This document shows, one piece after another, positions 11,434 to 21,889 of a stretch of DNA of 64,000 nucleotides. The position numbers and the translations under genes were made by a program. The notes under the pieces were generated by a model. The model was not told the origin of the DNA. It did not search any database and saw only the letters and a program-made list of their open reading frames with translations. Where the stretch lies: NCBI GenBank assembly GCA_022457065.1, contig JAJGBQ010000006.1, positions 2,046,001-2,110,000 of the forward strand. The letters run 5' to 3'. How positions within the stretch are numbered: the stretch's first letter is position 1; every line of letters starts with the position of its first letter. The DNA is from Curvularia sp. ZM96. Its lineage: Eukaryota; Ascomycota; Dothideomycetes; Pleosporales; Pleosporaceae.

Positions 11434-14400
11434 TCAACTCAAGTCAAATCCTGCACCCGAGAAAACACTATACAGCAGCTTCTCCTTCAGCGTTGCCTCG
11501 TCCCGATACATAGGTAACTTGAGCAAATTTACGCACGTGCTGGTACTCGGCAGCCTCTCCTGATCGCTCCCGGCGTCACGAATACTGAAGCGTGGATTGA
11601 GCGTGGCGAAGCCCAGGAGCGGAGCGCGCGGTGTGCTCGTAACGAATTTAAGCACAGCACGGCGCTCGTCGTCGGACATCTCCTTCATGACTTTCCACAG
11701 CAGCTGGATGGTGGGGTGCTCGAGGCCATCGTCGCCAATGACGTAGGTGCCGCCGTAGATTGTGTTACGGCGCAGGTCTTCGACGTCGATGGAGGTGCGT
11801 GTGCCGGAGATGAGGGTTTGGAGTTCGGATTGATTGAACATGGACAGCCAGGATGGCTGAATCATTGTACTGAGGCCGCGGAGGAAGGCGGCTGTTTGCG
11901 CATAGGGCTGGTTTTGCAGGCGGTGGCGTGCCATGTAGCTGATGTAGACGAGGCGGTTCTGGTTCGTGACGGGCGTGTTGGAGCCGTCCGGTTTGAGGTC
12001 CTTGGTGATGGCTTTGGTCTTCTTAGGTGTAGTAGTGTGGTCGACGACAATGGTGTCTGTCACAGTGAAGTTGAGCGAGAAATCTTCCACATCGCCATTG
12101 TACGTTTTCAGTTTGTGTAGGCCTTGGTACAACTCTTCGTCGAGGTCACGCAGGTCGTTGAGCGTAGGTCGGTAGCCTGATTCGTTAGGTGCGGAGCCAG
12201 CACCACCTGTGAGAGCCCATTTGCGTAGGAAGAAGGGCGCGAAATTGACATCAACCAAGATACCCTCGTACATGCATTTGCCAATGATGCGGCCTAGGAA
12301 CTCATAACGCTGAAGCAGTTCGGTGATTTGCGCACGGTACTCCTGTGATCCTTCGCGCACACCAGCCTGTCGCAAGGCTTCCCTGTGTTCTTCGAGTGCT
12401 GCAGGATTAGGGTAGAGCAGATGTTGATCATTCTCGACAAACATGTCAATGTAGCCCGTCGGCATAAAGGCTCGATTTGTGACGCTTGTCAAAAACTCCT
12501 TAGTAACACCACCCCCGTCAATGCCAGCCTCCTGTGCACCGAACTGGTCGAGGAAAGTGATTTGGATTGGCTCTTTCAAGCCCTGGCCCAAGTCGTAAAA
12601 CTGCTCGAAAGCATCGTCAAACTCGTTCTCTCTCCTGATTCTTGCCGAATGTCTTTCGAATTGTCCACGAGCATTCGGTTGTTGCATCAGCCTGAATCGC
12701 CAGAGCTCGGGATCAGAACTGCCTCTTCGCTTGGTCATATCGAGGTGTACGAATTCTCGGAAGATTTGCACTCTGGTAGTAAATGGTATGAAGAACGGCA
12801 TGTTCTGCAAAATCTCAAGTCGAGGTGCCACAGCTTGAAGGTACCTCCTTCTTGAGGCTTTGCGTTGCTGTCGCTGCAACTTCTCCAGTCGTCGTTGTTG
12901 CTGGGTTCGACTCGTTCCGATTAGTTGTGGTGTGTCGTCAAATTCCTCTTCTTGATCATCAAGGTCTTCCCCATCCTCCTCCTGGATCTTATGCCGTGAC
13001 TCTTCCTCTTCGACTACAGCTGGAATGAAGCCAGTCATGTCAAATCGGGAGGTCATCAGCCAGTGGTCTGATGGCAAGAACTTACGCCGGGAATCACGTT
13101 CGTAGATCATGCGAAGAAGGCCAGTAACCAGTCCTTTGGCATAGTCAATCCTCAGCCCCGCAACTCCACCTATGGATGGCTCGGCCTGTTCTTTCTGGCT
13201 TTGAACGTCCATGCCCTTGGGGTTGAAGTAGTTCAGGCCCGTACTGCTGCTCTCAGTATTGTCTTCTGATGTGGTGATTTCTACTGCATTGAAGTAAAGT
13301 GTGAAGCCCAGATTCTTCAAAAACGTTGTAAGATCTTTTACTTCGCTCAAAGGCAAGCCATTGTCACGGACCTGCCCGGAATAGACGTCTTGCTGTCCGG
13401 TACTGAAGAATTCCTCATCATCTGTGACTTTCAGCACGAACGTGTAGAGTTCTAGGAACACTAGAATAACCCGCCATTCATCAGTCATAGCAGCATCTTG
13501 GTTCACCTGTTGTTTGGCTGGCTGCCAGAACCCGTGCTGTGTCAGGCCGGATGTCCCTGGGCGATCTGAGCTGTTGGTTTCAGCTGACTTTGGCTTTAGT
13601 AGGCCAATGGCTGCCCGCGAGTCCTTGAAGATTGTAGAAAACACTGATGACCTCCTTGTTGCCTCCCAGAAATATCGGATAGCAGGCAGTTTCCGAGTGC
13701 TCTTCCCAGATGGCTCTGATGGGCCGATATAAAGCCACATGCGTATCTCATCGCCTCTTCGTGGAAAGAAGCGTAGTAGCGCAAGCGCGTAGTTGGCGAG
13801 TTGTCGTGCTTCATCAATCTTCTCGTCCTCAGACGCATCCAGGGACTGCGACGAGCCTGCCAATAGACTGCCAATCCCTTCTTGGTGTACCAGAGATTCA
13901 ACCTGCTTTTTAAGAAACTCGGTCACCGCACCTGAGTCTTGATTGACTTCGTCCTCTCCTGTGATTTCCGCAATGGGTCGGTCTTCATCAACAATATTGA
14001 CGGGCAAGGAGTTCAGAAGAACGGATACGACCGACACAAAATCTTTGTGTACAGCATACGCTTCTGGGGTATCAAAGTTATGGGCATAGCGATGGAAGTA
14101 GATGAATGTTCCGAGCAAGCGCAACCGACTTGGTGCACTCTGCAATTCAGGCTTGCTTTGTAGTCCTGATCTCTTAGCCAAAGTAGCCATTGCATTCGCG
14201 AGCAGCTTGTAGTTTATCGAGTCGGCAAGCGAGTCTCGGAGCTTTTGTATGGGCGGAGATGTTGAGTCTGAACTCAACACCGGAAGTGTCAGAAATTGCA
14301 CCCCAAGCGCTTCGTAGGCGTCCAAAGTATATCCAGTAACTTTCAACGGCGCGACAAGGGTCTTGAGTATGACTTCGACCATGTCTAGCCCGTCCTGTGA

Positions 14401-15051
14401 TTCGAAAACGGGAGAAAGCCTAGATACGACTTGGGCGATGGTATGGTAGTAATGCGTGGCGTTTTGGGATGTCTCGGCAGGTATTTGTTCCGCTAGAAAT
14501 TGCAAAATGGTAAGGGAAGTCCCGACCTGATTCCATTGTGTTGAAGAGGCTTTGAGTTGCCGTTCTATAGCGACCAGTAATATCCGTTGCAGCCTTGAAT
14601 ATGCCCATGGCCATGGCCCGCTTGCTGCAAGACCCAAAGAACGCACTGTTTCTATCTGTCTTGCACCGTATTGGTGTATTCGTCTTAGGTCGTCTTCGCT
14701 TCTGGTGGAAGCAAACCGAAGTAGCCGCTGTAATTGAGCAAGGGCTTCGTCTTCAGAGGCATATGCTGCCTGTTGCGAGAGGCCACTGGAGCCCTCTGCT
14801 CTGTCCCATTCGACACGTAAGTGGTCGGCCACCTTTCTCCTAGCGGAGTGTCCTCGCCACACCCTTTGTATCCGTTTGGCGGCATTCAATGTGTCTCGTT
14901 CCCGCTGCCGTTGTGCCCGATCCTGTTGCGCGCGGTCGAGAGCGGCTTGTGATCCGGCGCCAGAGCCGGGGGGCCCGAAGGGATTCGTCTTCTTTCCACT
15001 GAGGTTGACTTGTCGCGCTCGGCGCGGATTTCCCGTAAAGCTCGTGAACAT
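11434..15051 (-). CDS. HUL5: HECT E3 ubiquitin ligase, Hul5/UBE3C type
   Basis: This enzyme transfers ubiquitin from an E2 through a catalytic cysteine to substrates; Hul5 acts at the proteasome to extend ubiquitin chains. It is a single exon of 1205 aa. The start at 15051 (MFTSFTGNPRRARQ) is the first ATG in a frame that stays open upstream to 15399. An IQ motif (AAKRIQRVWRGHSARRKV) lies at about residues 57-74, the hallmark of Hul5/UBE3C. An acidic low-complexity insert (EEDGEDLDDQEEEFDD) precedes the HECT domain, which fills about the last 350 residues. Cys1173 in STCVNLLKLP is the predicted catalytic residue, and the chain ends in the usual FxxxGFDLS-like tail. It is longer than yeast Hul5 (about 910 aa). 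Confidence 0.95.
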   Translation of the reverse strand: MFTSFTGNPRRARQVNLSGKKTNPFGPPGSGAGSQAALDRAQQDRAQRQRERDTLNAAKRIQRVWRGHSARRKVADHLRVEWDRAEGSSGLSQQAAYASEDEALAQLQRLLRFASTRSEDDLRRIHQYGARQIETVRSLGLAASGPWPWAYSRLQRILLVAIERQLKASSTQWNQVGTSLTILQFLAEQIPAETSQNATHYYHTIAQVVSRLSPVFESQDGLDMVEVILKTLVAPLKVTGYTLDAYEALGVQFLTLPVLSSDSTSPPIQKLRDSLADSINYKLLANAMATLAKRSGLQSKPELQSAPSRLRLLGTFIYFHRYAHNFDTPEAYAVHKDFVSVVSVLLNSLPVNIVDEDRPIAEITGEDEVNQDSGAVTEFLKKQVESLVHQEGIGSLLAGSSQSLDASEDEKIDEARQLANYALALLRFFPRRGDEIRMWLYIGPSEPSGKSTRKLPAIRYFWEATRRSSVFSTIFKDSRAAIGLLKPKSAETNSSDRPGTSGLTQHGFWQPAKQQVNQDAAMTDEWRVILVFLELYTFVLKVTDDEEFFSTGQQDVYSGQVRDNGLPLSEVKDLTTFLKNLGFTLYFNAVEITTSEDNTESSSTGLNYFNPKGMDVQSQKEQAEPSIGGVAGLRIDYAKGLVTGLLRMIYERDSRRKFLPSDHWLMTSRFDMTGFIPAVVEEEESRHKIQEEDGEDLDDQEEEFDDTPQLIGTSRTQQQRRLEKLQRQQRKASRRRYLQAVAPRLEILQNMPFFIPFTTRVQIFREFVHLDMTKRRGSSDPELWRFRLMQQPNARGQFERHSARIRRENEFDDAFEQFYDLGQGLKEPIQITFLDQFGAQEAGIDGGGVTKEFLTSVTNRAFMPTGYIDMFVENDQHLLYPNPAALEEHREALRQAGVREGSQEYRAQITELLQRYEFLGRIIGKCMYEGILVDVNFAPFFLRKWALTGGAGSAPNESGYRPTLNDLRDLDEELYQGLHKLKTYNGDVEDFSLNFTVTDTIVVDHTTTPKKTKAITKDLKPDGSNTPVTNQNRLVYISYMARHRLQNQPYAQTAAFLRGLSTMIQPSWLSMFNQSELQTLISGTRTSIDVEDLRRNTIYGGTYVIGDDGLEHPTIQLLWKVMKEMSDDERRAVLKFVTSTPRAPLLGFATLNPRFSIRDAGSDQERLPSTSTCVNLLKLPMYRDEATLKEKLLYSVFSGAGFDLS

Positions 15052-15680
15052 GGTGGCGGGGCGCTCGAATGGCTTGACGAGAGGAATCGGTATTGGTGAA
15101 TGGAATGTGTGTACTGCAAACGTCGCTCTTTTAAGTAATCCGCAACGGTAGAAAATGCTCGCAGGCAGCAGCAGGGGTCTGGGGTTAGTACTGGATCTAT
15201 GAGGGCGTAGTGCTAAATGGGAAAGTCGACGGGAAAGACCGAGGCAGCACTGGGTAGCGTTGATTGAGTGTTGTGACCCATGCGTGAAAGTGAAGGCGTA
15301 GTTGAGGATACCAGTCGTAGCACGAAGAGACTCAGGCTGGAATCGACTTCGATCACTTTCTACGTGTCTCCAGCGGCGACGGACGTGATGGAGTAACAAG
15401 CGATAGTCAGCATCGCCGCTGTTACCTCCGAGAACGTCCGTGCACTGGTGCCGTCATTACCATTACTCGTCGAAGCGACGCGTCTTCGTCCGCGTCTATC
15501 ACTGACACCTAGATGCTACTGCACTTTGCGCCACGCATCCCAATAAGTAAGACGCATATATATGGGCCTGTACTGGCATCTCCTCAATCCATGTTTCACA
15601 CCCGCTGCAATATGACTTGTATCTGCTACATGCAGGAGGAATCATAGCCACAGACCAACCTGCAATGTCTGTTGCGTATG
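15052..15680. other. Spacer between HUL5 start and Zn2Cys6 stop
   Basis: Both flanking genes are on the minus strand, so this holds the HUL5 promoter and leader and the 3' end of the Zn2Cys6 gene. The HUL5 frame is free of stops up to 15399 but contains no ATG upstream of 15051. A TATATA run is present near 15556. No further gene is supported. Confidence 0.55.
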
Positions 15681-17630
15681 CTAACCCCAGAATTCTTTCA
15701 AATCTTCTGCCCGCCACTTGGTACTCCACCCCGATTGTTTTTCGATTCTTTCCAACAACTCTAGGATGGCCTTTTGCTCGCTCTCGTGGCTCATCCATTG
15801 GCCTGCAATCCAAAGAGGCTGTATTGCGTTCGTCCAGGCCCCGTGGTGGTCGTTGCTCATTGATATCCCGCAGATCTGACGCGCGTGCCAGAAGATGGAG
15901 TTGGGTTTTGGTGTGATAGTGATTCCTGCAGGCTTATGTCTGAGCATGAGAACGGATGCTGTGTGGTACAGTTGGTTCCCTGAGATGGCCGCAGGGTTGC
16001 TATACAGTATTTTGGGAAAGGGTGATATGGTGCTAGTGATGGATGCTATAGGGAGCATCTCTGCAGGTCGCGTATTATACCAGGCAGTTACATGGTTCCA
16101 AATCCTTAGCCACCGAGCCGTGTATGCTTCGTTTGGCATCTCTGGTGTAGTGAGTGAGACGCCGACACGCTCGGCTAGGTTTGGACGGAAGGAGAGTAAG
16201 TCGAGGATCTGTGCACATAGGTACACGGCTTCGCATGCGTGAGTGTTGTATTCCTTTTTCACTCGAAAGCGATGCACATCAACATCAAGACCCATGCCCG
16301 AGGCCCAGCGCTCAACCGGTATGAGTGTTTTGGACGATGCAATAAGCCCGCCACATACGTCCATACGGGCAAAGCACCAGAAAAGGGCTTGGTCAAGGCC
16401 ACCGGAGAAGCCGTTGATACCAACTGCTTCAATTAAGTGCGCACAACCATCCAGGTGCTTGTGCCACGCTTTGGCTGAACTACTCTGCATCTCTAGTACA
16501 CACAAGACCACGCATGATGCTATGACTGGTGTGCTGCGTGTATGTAGTTCTGGCAGCACAAGTTGGATGGCTGCTTGGTACAAAGCTAGACTGCGCTCTG
16601 TATGCCTATTGTCGTTCTTGATCTCAAGCTGCCGTGCAGATAACGCAAGCATAGAGTACCTTAAATGATCATGAGAACGTGCCAGTACGGGAAGGACGTG
16701 CTGGAAATGGCGTTCATCGTCAAACTTGTCAATCCAAGGCGCTATCTCGTCAAGCCAGTTCTTCCACAACTCAAACTCTTCCTCCGCAGATAGCTGAAGT
16801 GTTGAGGCCTGGGTAGAATCTAATCTCTCGCTGAGAGTGGGTTCAACTGAGGATTGTGTGCTGTGTCTTTCTGCCACCGCATTGAAATTCGTATTGACAG
16901 ACAATATGTTAGTGTTTCGTGAGGAGTCCAATGAGGCTTCTGGTGTAGGAACATTAGACCGCGCTTCCTGTTTGAGATGATTTCGGAATGTGGAATGGGC
17001 ATCTAAGTATGCTGATCCTGGAAGAAAGATAGTGTCGTCCAGGCATGTGGTAGCTATTGGACTGTTCCAAATTACATCTGTACCTGCGGCGGCAGATGTA
17101 GCTACGTATCCATGAGATTGAAGACAATTCGGGTCAACCTCAGAATTTGAGAAGGATGCGCCTGACTGCCAGCACGAGTCGTTCTGTGATAGCACGCGTT
17201 GATCCACCGTGGTCAGCAAGAGATCACCGGGAGTAGTAGTTTGCTGGCTATCAGGCTGGTCACAACAACCAGGCTCGTCTCTCGGCTCCTCATTCTGGTA
17301 GTCCCGTATGACTTCGGCTGTAACATCCTTGATTCTGAAGCGCTTGGGTGGCCATCCTGGGGGTTGATGCAACAATGATGGCTGAATGCCTAATGCGTTC
17401 TCGGCTCGGAAGGTGAGGCGAGAAGCCCATTCACAGCTCTCGTTTCTAGCAGTGCAACGCGAGCAGCTCGGCTTTACCTCATCGCACTTTCTCCTCTTAA
17501 TCTTGCAATTCAAGCATCTGGAACAAGGTTAGTGGGTCGAGTTAATTTCCAAGGCTATGTGCAACACTAACCCATGCCGTGTTCTTGCCTTCTTGATTCC
17601 TTGCTTCAACGATCCGCGATCCTCAGCCAT
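15681..17630 (-). CDS. Zn2Cys6 fungal-specific transcription factor
   Basis: Exon 1 is 17572-17630 and exon 2 is 15681-17517 (631 aa). Intron 17518-17571 splits the Zn2Cys6 motif just before its first cysteine, a common intron position in this family. The binuclear cluster is CLNCKIKRRKCDEVKPSCSR and continues to CTARNESC (about residues 21-48). A poorly conserved 230-residue linker follows. The C-terminal half resembles the fungal_trans_2 (DUF3468) regulatory domain: an acidic motif FELWKNWLDEIAPWIDKFDD, then helical stretches such as HYLRYSMLALSARQLEIKND-like sequence and a conserved AWHKHLDGCAHLIEAVG. It is probably a nuclear, pathway-specific regulator. No target cluster is evident: its divergent neighbour is a GTPase gene. 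Confidence 0.93.
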
Positions 17631-18616
17631 GTGTTGTGGGAGAAAGACACCCAAAAGCCGAGCTGAGAGGCAGAGAACTTTGCATTGAGAAGCAGGGTGT
17701 CAGGAGCTAATATAATTTCAAGGCGCAGATGCGCAGATCGAGCTGCTCACTAGCCCGGAGTACGCTATGTGGGGACCCCGCATCTTAGCCTCGATCACGC
17801 GTTGTATGCTCATGCAAACTTCGACTTGTGGTTTTCGACTTGTTCCAAACACGGTGAATGTGGTGACATCTGGCAGTGCTGGACCGCGACGGGGGGATGA
17901 CTTCACTGCTGACATAAGTGGTTTCTGCGTAGCTCGGGAAGGTAAAGGCACCAACGCTCCTTCTTGCTGCAGCTCAACCCACTACAAACAGGTGCACCTG
18001 CACACGAATCAAAATCAGAGCCTGAGAACGAATCAGAACTAGCGCTGGAGAGCACACATGAGAATGGCAACAGTTGTTGTACTTCTGCTCTCGTTCGCTG
18101 CAGCTCCTTCCTCTCTCACGTCCAAGCGGGTGGCAATGCCTTTCGTAGCTCTATCACTCGGACCTCAAGGAAAAGGCAAGACTCGATGAGACTCGCGTAG
18201 GCAATCCATCTGTAGTTGCTTCACTTCATTTATAGAAGGCCAGAATGGTTTGCATCTGCTGGCGTTCACGTGCCCGACGAACTGTCCTGACTGTAAGTAT
18301 ATACTGTTTGTTTCACTGAGAGGCTGGTAAGTGATATTTTCCAGGTGATATACCTGTATCTTCCCCCTCCTTCTTTTCTTAAAATTACGGAGGTATAACG
18401 TGTAGGATACGATCTCACCCGTGTAGTCTCGTCTCTCACCTCATTATCGTAGTGACGTTTCACCTGGTGCTCGCTCTCTTACCTGAAAGTAATCTATTAG
18501 CGCTAGAGACTTTCTATCGACTCATCTTTTGCACTATATCTTTCGTCCTTCTTACTCCCACACTTTCGTCTCTCCTACTCTCACACTTTCGTCCCTTGCT
18601 ACACCCAACGACAATC
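17631..18616. promoter_or_regulatory. Divergent promoter region, Zn2Cys6 factor / SLIP-GC-like GTPase
   Basis: Two start codons face away from each other across 986 bp. An AT-rich patch (TAATATAATTT, near 17708) lies about 80 bp upstream of the Zn2Cys6 start. The GTPase side becomes pyrimidine-rich after 18450. No individual regulator site is claimed, and short open frames inside show no domain. Confidence 0.55.
18540..18609 (+). repeat. Imperfect 23-bp tandem repeat, about three copies, in a gene leader
   Basis: Pyrimidine-rich units begin at 18540, 18563 and 18586. Each starts with CTTTCGTC and, in the first two copies, ends with CCACA or TCACA. The third unit diverges and runs into the leader just before the start at 18617. 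It could influence transcription start or translation, or simply be a local expansion. Confidence 0.6.
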
Positions 18617-21600
18617 ATGGAAGACGAGGACATCATGGACCAGTTGCAAAGACATGCGAGAGAATGCACACAGAGTCCCCTGTTCGAGCCCGAACGCTTG
18701 GAGTCAAATGTGCCTGAAGCTGTTATGATACCACCAGCAATAGCTGCAAGCCCCGGAATCTCCTGTTACATTGCCAAGCTCCAAGCTATTGAAACGGATG
18801 CTAGAGCTGCTCTTGCTAGCTGGAATGAAACCAACATAGGCTCGATTATACCAGTAAAGCGTCCAGGTATACGAATCAACATGCTCGTAATGGGATTAGA
18901 AGACTAATTTTTACCAGCATCTGAAATCCTGACTGATAGCGATGATGACAGCGATGACGAAAAGGATACATCAGAAGTACCTCCGTTCGACCCGACACAA
19001 AGGCGCCGACCGAAACTGCCACTCTATCATCCGGGGTTTCAACAAGCTGAAAAGGACGTGAAGAGTATTCTAGATGTTTTCATACAATTCCTGAAAGACC
19101 CTGCGAATAGTAAAGTTAGCGGCGAAGAGGCCAAGTATCTTCAAAAGCAAGCCTCCAAGAACAAAAACATCGCCTACCAGAAAGAGATTCGGTTTGCAGT
19201 GACGGGAGACACGGGATCCGGAAAGTCTGCCACTACAAACGCTTTACTAGGTGACGATCTAACACCAGAGGCAAGTATTGCTCCGAGCCGTTACATACGG
19301 ATGATAGACTGACACGGGATATAGGGCGACAGTGGAAGCGCGTGCACCAATGTCGTAACAGAGTTCCGCCAGAAGAGACTAACCACCAACATTGGCGCAG
19401 TTCAAGCTGAGGTGCAATTCTACTGCCTTGAAAACTGCCTTAACCTTGTCACTACATGGTTCAAAGAGTGGTTCAGTATACGACAGCGCACTATTCAAGA
19501 TGAGGATGAAGTTGATGACCATGACCGAGCGCGCAAAGATGCTGCTTTGGAATGCATGGTTCATCTCTTTTCTCATCGCACCGCTCCCGATTCGCTCGAG
19601 AACTTCATGTCATCAAGCAAGTCATTGGACAGCAACTCGGTACTCAACAAGCTCCTCAAATGGACCGGCGAGATACATGAGCAATTCATTGACGAGGGCG
19701 ACTGTGTTTACCTCACGTCCAGCACCCACAACGACATGCGAGAACAACTTAGGCCTTTTAGAATGCGGGCTCCAAATGCACGCTTCAAAGGGAAGCCTCT
19801 CTCATTTAGCCCATGGCCATTCGTGGAAATTATCAGGTAAGGAAAAAGTGTAACAATTTGCGAAAGCGGAATCACTTACAAACAAACACAGATACTACCT
19901 AGATAACCCTTTGCTACAAGATGGCATCTGTCTGGCTGACGTACCAGGTGCAAAGGACATCAACATGTATCGTGTTAATTCTGCTGAAGGTTACCTACAG
20001 CAGTGTGAAAAGACTATTGTGGTCGTGGATATCAAGCGCGCTGCAAGCGATCAGTCTTTTCGACAGCACTATCTTGATGCGCATCGCAGACGACACCACG
20101 GCAGTGTCGTCCTTGTGGCTACAAGATCAGATGTACGTCATTGGACTTCGCAATTTCATCAGGTTGCTAATCTAGGTCATAGGAGATGAACGACGATGGT
20201 GGTAGTACCATGCAGCTCGATGCAATAGCGGAGAAGCAGCTTACTCCTATCGAGGACAAGCTTCACGAGCGAGAGAACGAGGCCCAGTCCATCGAAAACG
20301 ACATCGCAGCCAACAAAGAAGAAATGAAGCAGATCAAAATGAAGCTTCAACAAGGCAATGCTACTGAACAGGCTAGATATGAGGCTTTGCGCGCAACCAA
20401 CAAAACAATGGCCGCACGCAAGAAGACTCTAGTGTCTCTTATTGCGTCTTTAGAGAAAGATCGCAAAGACGTTCGCATTGCATGCCGTAACAGACTCGTC
20501 GCCACGGATCTAAACCGCATGTATAGCCAGAACACCAGTGACGAAACAGGCGTGTCGTTCTGTATCTCGAATCGCATGTACATGCGGCATCGGCGAGGAT
20601 ACAACTCTTCAAACCCTGACAGAGTCCCTACTATGAAGCTTGAAGACACGCAAATCCCTGCACTATTCAACCATATCTCTGGACAGCCTTCTCAGGGAAA
20701 GGTAGCCGTTTTGGAGCATTTCATACAGTTCAAGATCCCCATGCTGCTCAGTATCTTCCAAATGAGCTGCAGTAAGAGCACGGAGGCCCGAGTGAATCAT
20801 ATAACCAAGATACTGGATCGGACCATCGAAGTAGGTCATCTCCGCGTCAGAACAAACACCTGCTGATTGATGACAGGATCTTCATTCAAACGTCAAAGCT
20901 ATGGCAGAAAAGTGCCGCAACACATCCCTCAAGGACCTTGTAACCGAGCTCTCGAGTCGTGAACTGCAGGACAAGTTTGACCGGTGCGCCAAGAGAGAAT
21001 TAGAAGTTTTAGCCGGAATGGTAAGAAATAGGCTTCCTAGATCAATGGAAACAGATGCTAAGTTCTATAGAACGCTGCCTCACACAGAGCACTAGTCAAA
21101 AAGAATGGTACCGAGCCCTTCCGTCGCTTAGGTGATGCATTTGGCTGATTGGATTTAGGAAAATATCACCAGAAGAAGTTGGGCATCAAGCATGACTTGA
21201 ATGCTGCACTCCTCTCATCCGTCGAATCCACTATTGAGGGCGTCTTTCGAGATGTTATCGAGACCACCCCGAAGGCATTCAAAGCTCATGCTGCACAGTC
21301 GATCAGGTCGGGCTTCAACCAATTGAACAAGACCCTGAAAGACGATCCCCAAGCGCTAGCTGGAGATGCCTACCAACTGTGCTTTGGTAACCATCTCGCC
21401 GGGTATGACAAGGATGTAGGCCTCAGGGTCGAAGCTGCAGCAAAGAAGCTTCGCCAGGGCCTCGTCGAAGTAAGCAACAAAGCTTTTAAACCTACCGAAA
21501 AAGGATACCTTCACGAAGCTATGGTCCCGATCTATGAAGAAGCCGAATCCCAGCGACCTGGAAAACGCCAGAAGCTTAAAGACATACGCCATGACTATCT

Positions 21601-21889
21601 GAACGAGAGCATTCCTGGTCTTGACGGCCCTTTCTCCAAGATCGCCGAGCGTACTGAAGAGGATGTAAGCAAGATCATCAGCGATACCTGCAGAGAGCTC
21701 TACTGTGGTGTAGTCAGTATTCTTAAGGAAGTTCGAGAAGCGTTTGAGCGCCAGAAGAGCAGGAAAGAAAATGATACACCCGAGGGCCAGCGTTTCCGTA
21801 AGGAGCTGCATGACTTGGTTGCAGAAGCATTGAGGATCTTAAAAGGGGTTGTGACTGAGAGTTTGGAAAAGTGCAAGGAGTACAAGTGA
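18617..21889 (+). CDS. SLIP-GC-like large P-loop GTPase (dynamin-superfamily type)
   Basis: I model eight exons: 18617-18866, 18918-19270, 19325-19836, 19892-20132, 20183-20830, 20877-21020, 21071-21107 and 21159-21889 (971 aa). All phases agree. The G1 motif GDTGSGKSATTNALL begins at residue 180. It is followed after an intron by GDSGSACTNVVTEF, typical of nuclear GTPase SLIP-GC (NUGGC) relatives. G3 is DVPG at 388-391 and G4 is probably TRSD at about 449-452. A long charged coiled-coil stretch follows, then helical C-terminal regions. The third intron-exon border is unusual: intron 19271-19324 starts GCAAGT (a GC-AG intron). Exon 7 is only 37 nt. In mammals SLIP-GC is a nuclear GTPase of germinal-centre B cells; the fungal role is unknown. 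Confidence 0.85.
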
